Assembly (NCBI GenBank): GCA_050952465.1
Contig: JBMNKZ010000007.1
Coordinates: forward strand, 186,001 to 250,000
Direction of reading: 5' to 3'
Length of the DNA: 64,000 bases
DNA from: DUPU01 sp050952465
GTDB taxonomy: Bacteria; Bacillota; Dehalobacteriia; Dehalobacteriales; Dehalobacteriaceae
Below the pieces are notes generated by a model, which searched no databases, was not told the origin of the DNA, and was given only the letters and a program-made list of their open reading frames with translations. A program made the translations under genes and the position numbers. Shown here in pieces: positions 62,674-64,000 of this stretch. Each line of letters opens with the position of its first letter. Within the stretch, counting starts at the first letter, position 1.

Positions 62674-63878
62674 AATCCACCCGTCCCCCTGTAGCATCTT
62701 GTAGGATATTTTGAATCGCACATCACAGCACAGATATTGCAGTTAGTGCACTTGGACACATATTCCTCATTTTCCTCCAGTTTTCGGACAAAATCGGGCT
62801 CACAAATAAAAGGACGGCATAAACTCACAAAATCCATCTGTTCCTTCTCTACTAAATCCCTGATCTCAGTCCCTTTTCTGATACCGCCGACGAGAATAAT
62901 CGGGATATTTGTGTTTTCTTTTGCTAATCTCCCGTATTCCAAATTGTAAACTGGAGTTAAAGGTTTAATTTTCATTTGTAAAAGAGGGAAGATAAAGACC
63001 TTCCAAAGCAATTTTAGGTACTTGTTCTCTATCTTATAGATAGGATTGTATTTGAGAATCACATCTACTGGGATTTTACCCCGAAAAATATTAAGGGCAT
63101 AATCCATGGTCCCGTAACTTATTTCTATCCCGTCCACCCTTTTTTGATCAAGAAATCGGATTAGGCTAACAAATTGCTTTCTAGTGAATTTCTTAATGTA
63201 ATCATCGCTGCCGCTCACCTTCACTAAAACTGCAAAATCCGCACCACACTTATTTCTGATACCGTCAATAATCAAATTAAGAAAACTGGTGCCAATCTTG
63301 AGAACCCGATCTACCCCGAACAAATCTTTCCTGTTATTAATGGAAGGTAAAATGAATTGGTGGATTAAATAACCGTGGGCACAATGGAGCTGTATCCCGT
63401 CAAATCCCGCCTGTTTTGCCCAAAGTGCAGCATCAGAAAAACGGTTGACTAATCCGAAGATCTCATCGGTTGTCAATACCTGAGGAGCTTCCCCAAAGTA
63501 AAAAGATTTTTTACCGGATACTCCCCGTACCTTTTTCCCGATATCTTTTTCTCTGGTCTGACGCCCGGTATGGGCCAACTGGAGAAAAATTTTGCAATCA
63601 TATTTATGTACCTCTTGAGTAAGTGCCTGAAAGAAGGGGATTTTTTCCTTACTGTTAAAACCCATTTGCCCGGGGTGCATGGCTCTGCCTTCCTCGGTGA
63701 TATAGGCAAAACCGGTGATGATTCCGGCAATTCCATTTCTGGCAAGTTCCACATATAATTCTTGATATTCCTTTCCGGGAAATCCGCTTTCATCACACAT
63801 GCCCTCAAAGGTTCCGGAGCGGATAATTCTGTTTTTTAATGTTAATCCGCCAATTTTGGCACTTTCAAATGTTTTCAT
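62670..63878 (-). CDS. Old-yellow-enzyme family NADH:flavin oxidoreductase with an Fe-S motif
   Basis: A 402-residue FMN-binding TIM-barrel protein. It opens FESAKIGGLTLKNRIIRSGTFEGM, and GIQLHCAHGYLIHQFILPSINNR is the catalytic/substrate region. The end CTNCNICAVMC with a later Cys is the [4Fe-4S] site of the 2,4-dienoyl-CoA reductase branch, but the C-terminal FAD domain (about 270 residues) is missing. Such short forms reduce enones or enoates with an external electron donor. It is the first gene in the window of the minus-strand operon, with a GAGGG site, and overlaps the ACP gene by ATGA. Confidence 0.87.
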   Translation of the reverse strand: MKTFESAKIGGLTLKNRIIRSGTFEGMCDESGFPGKEYQELYVELARNGIAGIITGFAYITEEGRAMHPGQMGFNSKEKIPFFQALTQEVHKYDCKIFLQLAHTGRQTREKDIGKKVRGVSGKKSFYFGEAPQVLTTDEIFGLVNRFSDAALWAKQAGFDGIQLHCAHGYLIHQFILPSINNRKDLFGVDRVLKIGTSFLNLIIDGIRNKCGADFAVLVKVSGSDDYIKKFTRKQFVSLIRFLDQKRVDGIEISYGTMDYALNIFRGKIPVDVILKYNPIYKIENKYLKLLWKVFIFPLLQMKIKPLTPVYNLEYGRLAKENTNIPIILVGGIRKGTEIRDLVEKEQMDFVSLCRPFICEPDFVRKLEENEEYVSKCTNCNICAVMCDSKYPTRCYRGTGGL

Positions 63879-64000
63879 AATACCCTCTTCTTATTATAAT
63901 ACCTTCCCCTTTACCTGTATCTTCCACTTCTGTATTAAACATGGGTTAGGCTTTGCTGTTAGCATGGAGATCAAAAAGAAAACCGACAAAGATATAAGCA

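Noticed and set aside
63965..64000. Possible plus-strand gene start at the right edge (MEIKKKTDKDIS)
   Set aside because: Only twelve codons are visible and no ribosome binding site is well placed, so it cannot be supported.
1..64000. tRNA, rRNA and pyl genes in the window
   Set aside because: I saw no tRNA-like T-loop and cloverleaf, no rRNA segments and no pylS, pylB, pylC or pylD. A weak or unusual tRNA could be missed by eye.

Overview
The window is from a spore-forming, anaerobic Gram-positive bacterium of the Clostridia, probably near the Peptococcaceae or Desulfitobacteriaceae. The evidence is a spore-germination receptor operon, S-layer-homology (SLH) domains, strong AGGAGG-type ribosome binding sites, moderate GC, and a methylamine methyltransferase operon in which two genes carry an in-frame amber codon at the known pyrrolysine position. 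The species cannot be named from this sequence alone.

Layout. (1) 1-3117: end of a germination receptor operon, with a GerA-GerB fusion followed by GerC. (2) 3328-9643: a lipoprotein, a P5C dehydrogenase (pruA/rocA) behind a long leader holding two related structured elements each followed by a terminator, a lipoprotein with two beta-sandwich modules, and a RocR-like sigma-54 activator. (3) 9699-26097: a surface-polysaccharide cluster with an O-antigen ligase-like protein, a large secreted protein, a MurJ/Wzx-type flippase, three glycosyltransferases, a PglF-like dehydratase domain protein, and WbpA, WbpB and WbpE homologues pointing to a diamino-uronic acid sugar. (4) 26330-28274: trans-3-hydroxy-L-proline dehydratase and a formyltransferase-fold protein. 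(5) 28388-36529: a 2713-residue SLH-anchored surface protein. (6) 36695-43692: a membrane-bound LuxR regulator (12 TM plus HTH), a group IIC intron remnant, and the methyltransferase operon mttB(like)-mtbB(Pyl)-corrinoid protein-mttB(Pyl). (7) 43936-55369: mixed housekeeping genes (DMT transporter, orphan GvpF/L, phosphodiesterase, lgt, asparaginase, di-haem peroxidase, orphan trpB, serC, a VanY-type peptidase) and a frameshifted DUF1648 gene. (8) 55436-63878: a compact eight-gene minus-strand operon that looks like an unusual lipid or amino-ketone pathway: an OYE-type reductase, a dedicated ACP, an alpha-oxoamine synthase, a lipid kinase, a ThiL-like protein, a ketoacyl synthase, an NAD-dependent reductase and a radical SAM enzyme.

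How the genes fit together. The methyltransferases would strip methyl groups from tri- and dimethylamine, and from a further quaternary amine, onto one shared corrinoid protein. The 3-hydroxyproline dehydratase, P5C dehydrogenase and RocR-like activator suggest use of proline-type amino acids, though they are not in one operon. The polysaccharide cluster and the giant SLH protein build the cell surface. The final operon is the best candidate for an undescribed system: it has the parts to condense an amino acid with an ACP-bound acyl chain, reduce the product and phosphorylate it, which resembles bacterial sphingoid-base synthesis but in a Firmicute. The pruA leader is the best candidate for an unrecognised or unexpectedly placed riboswitch.
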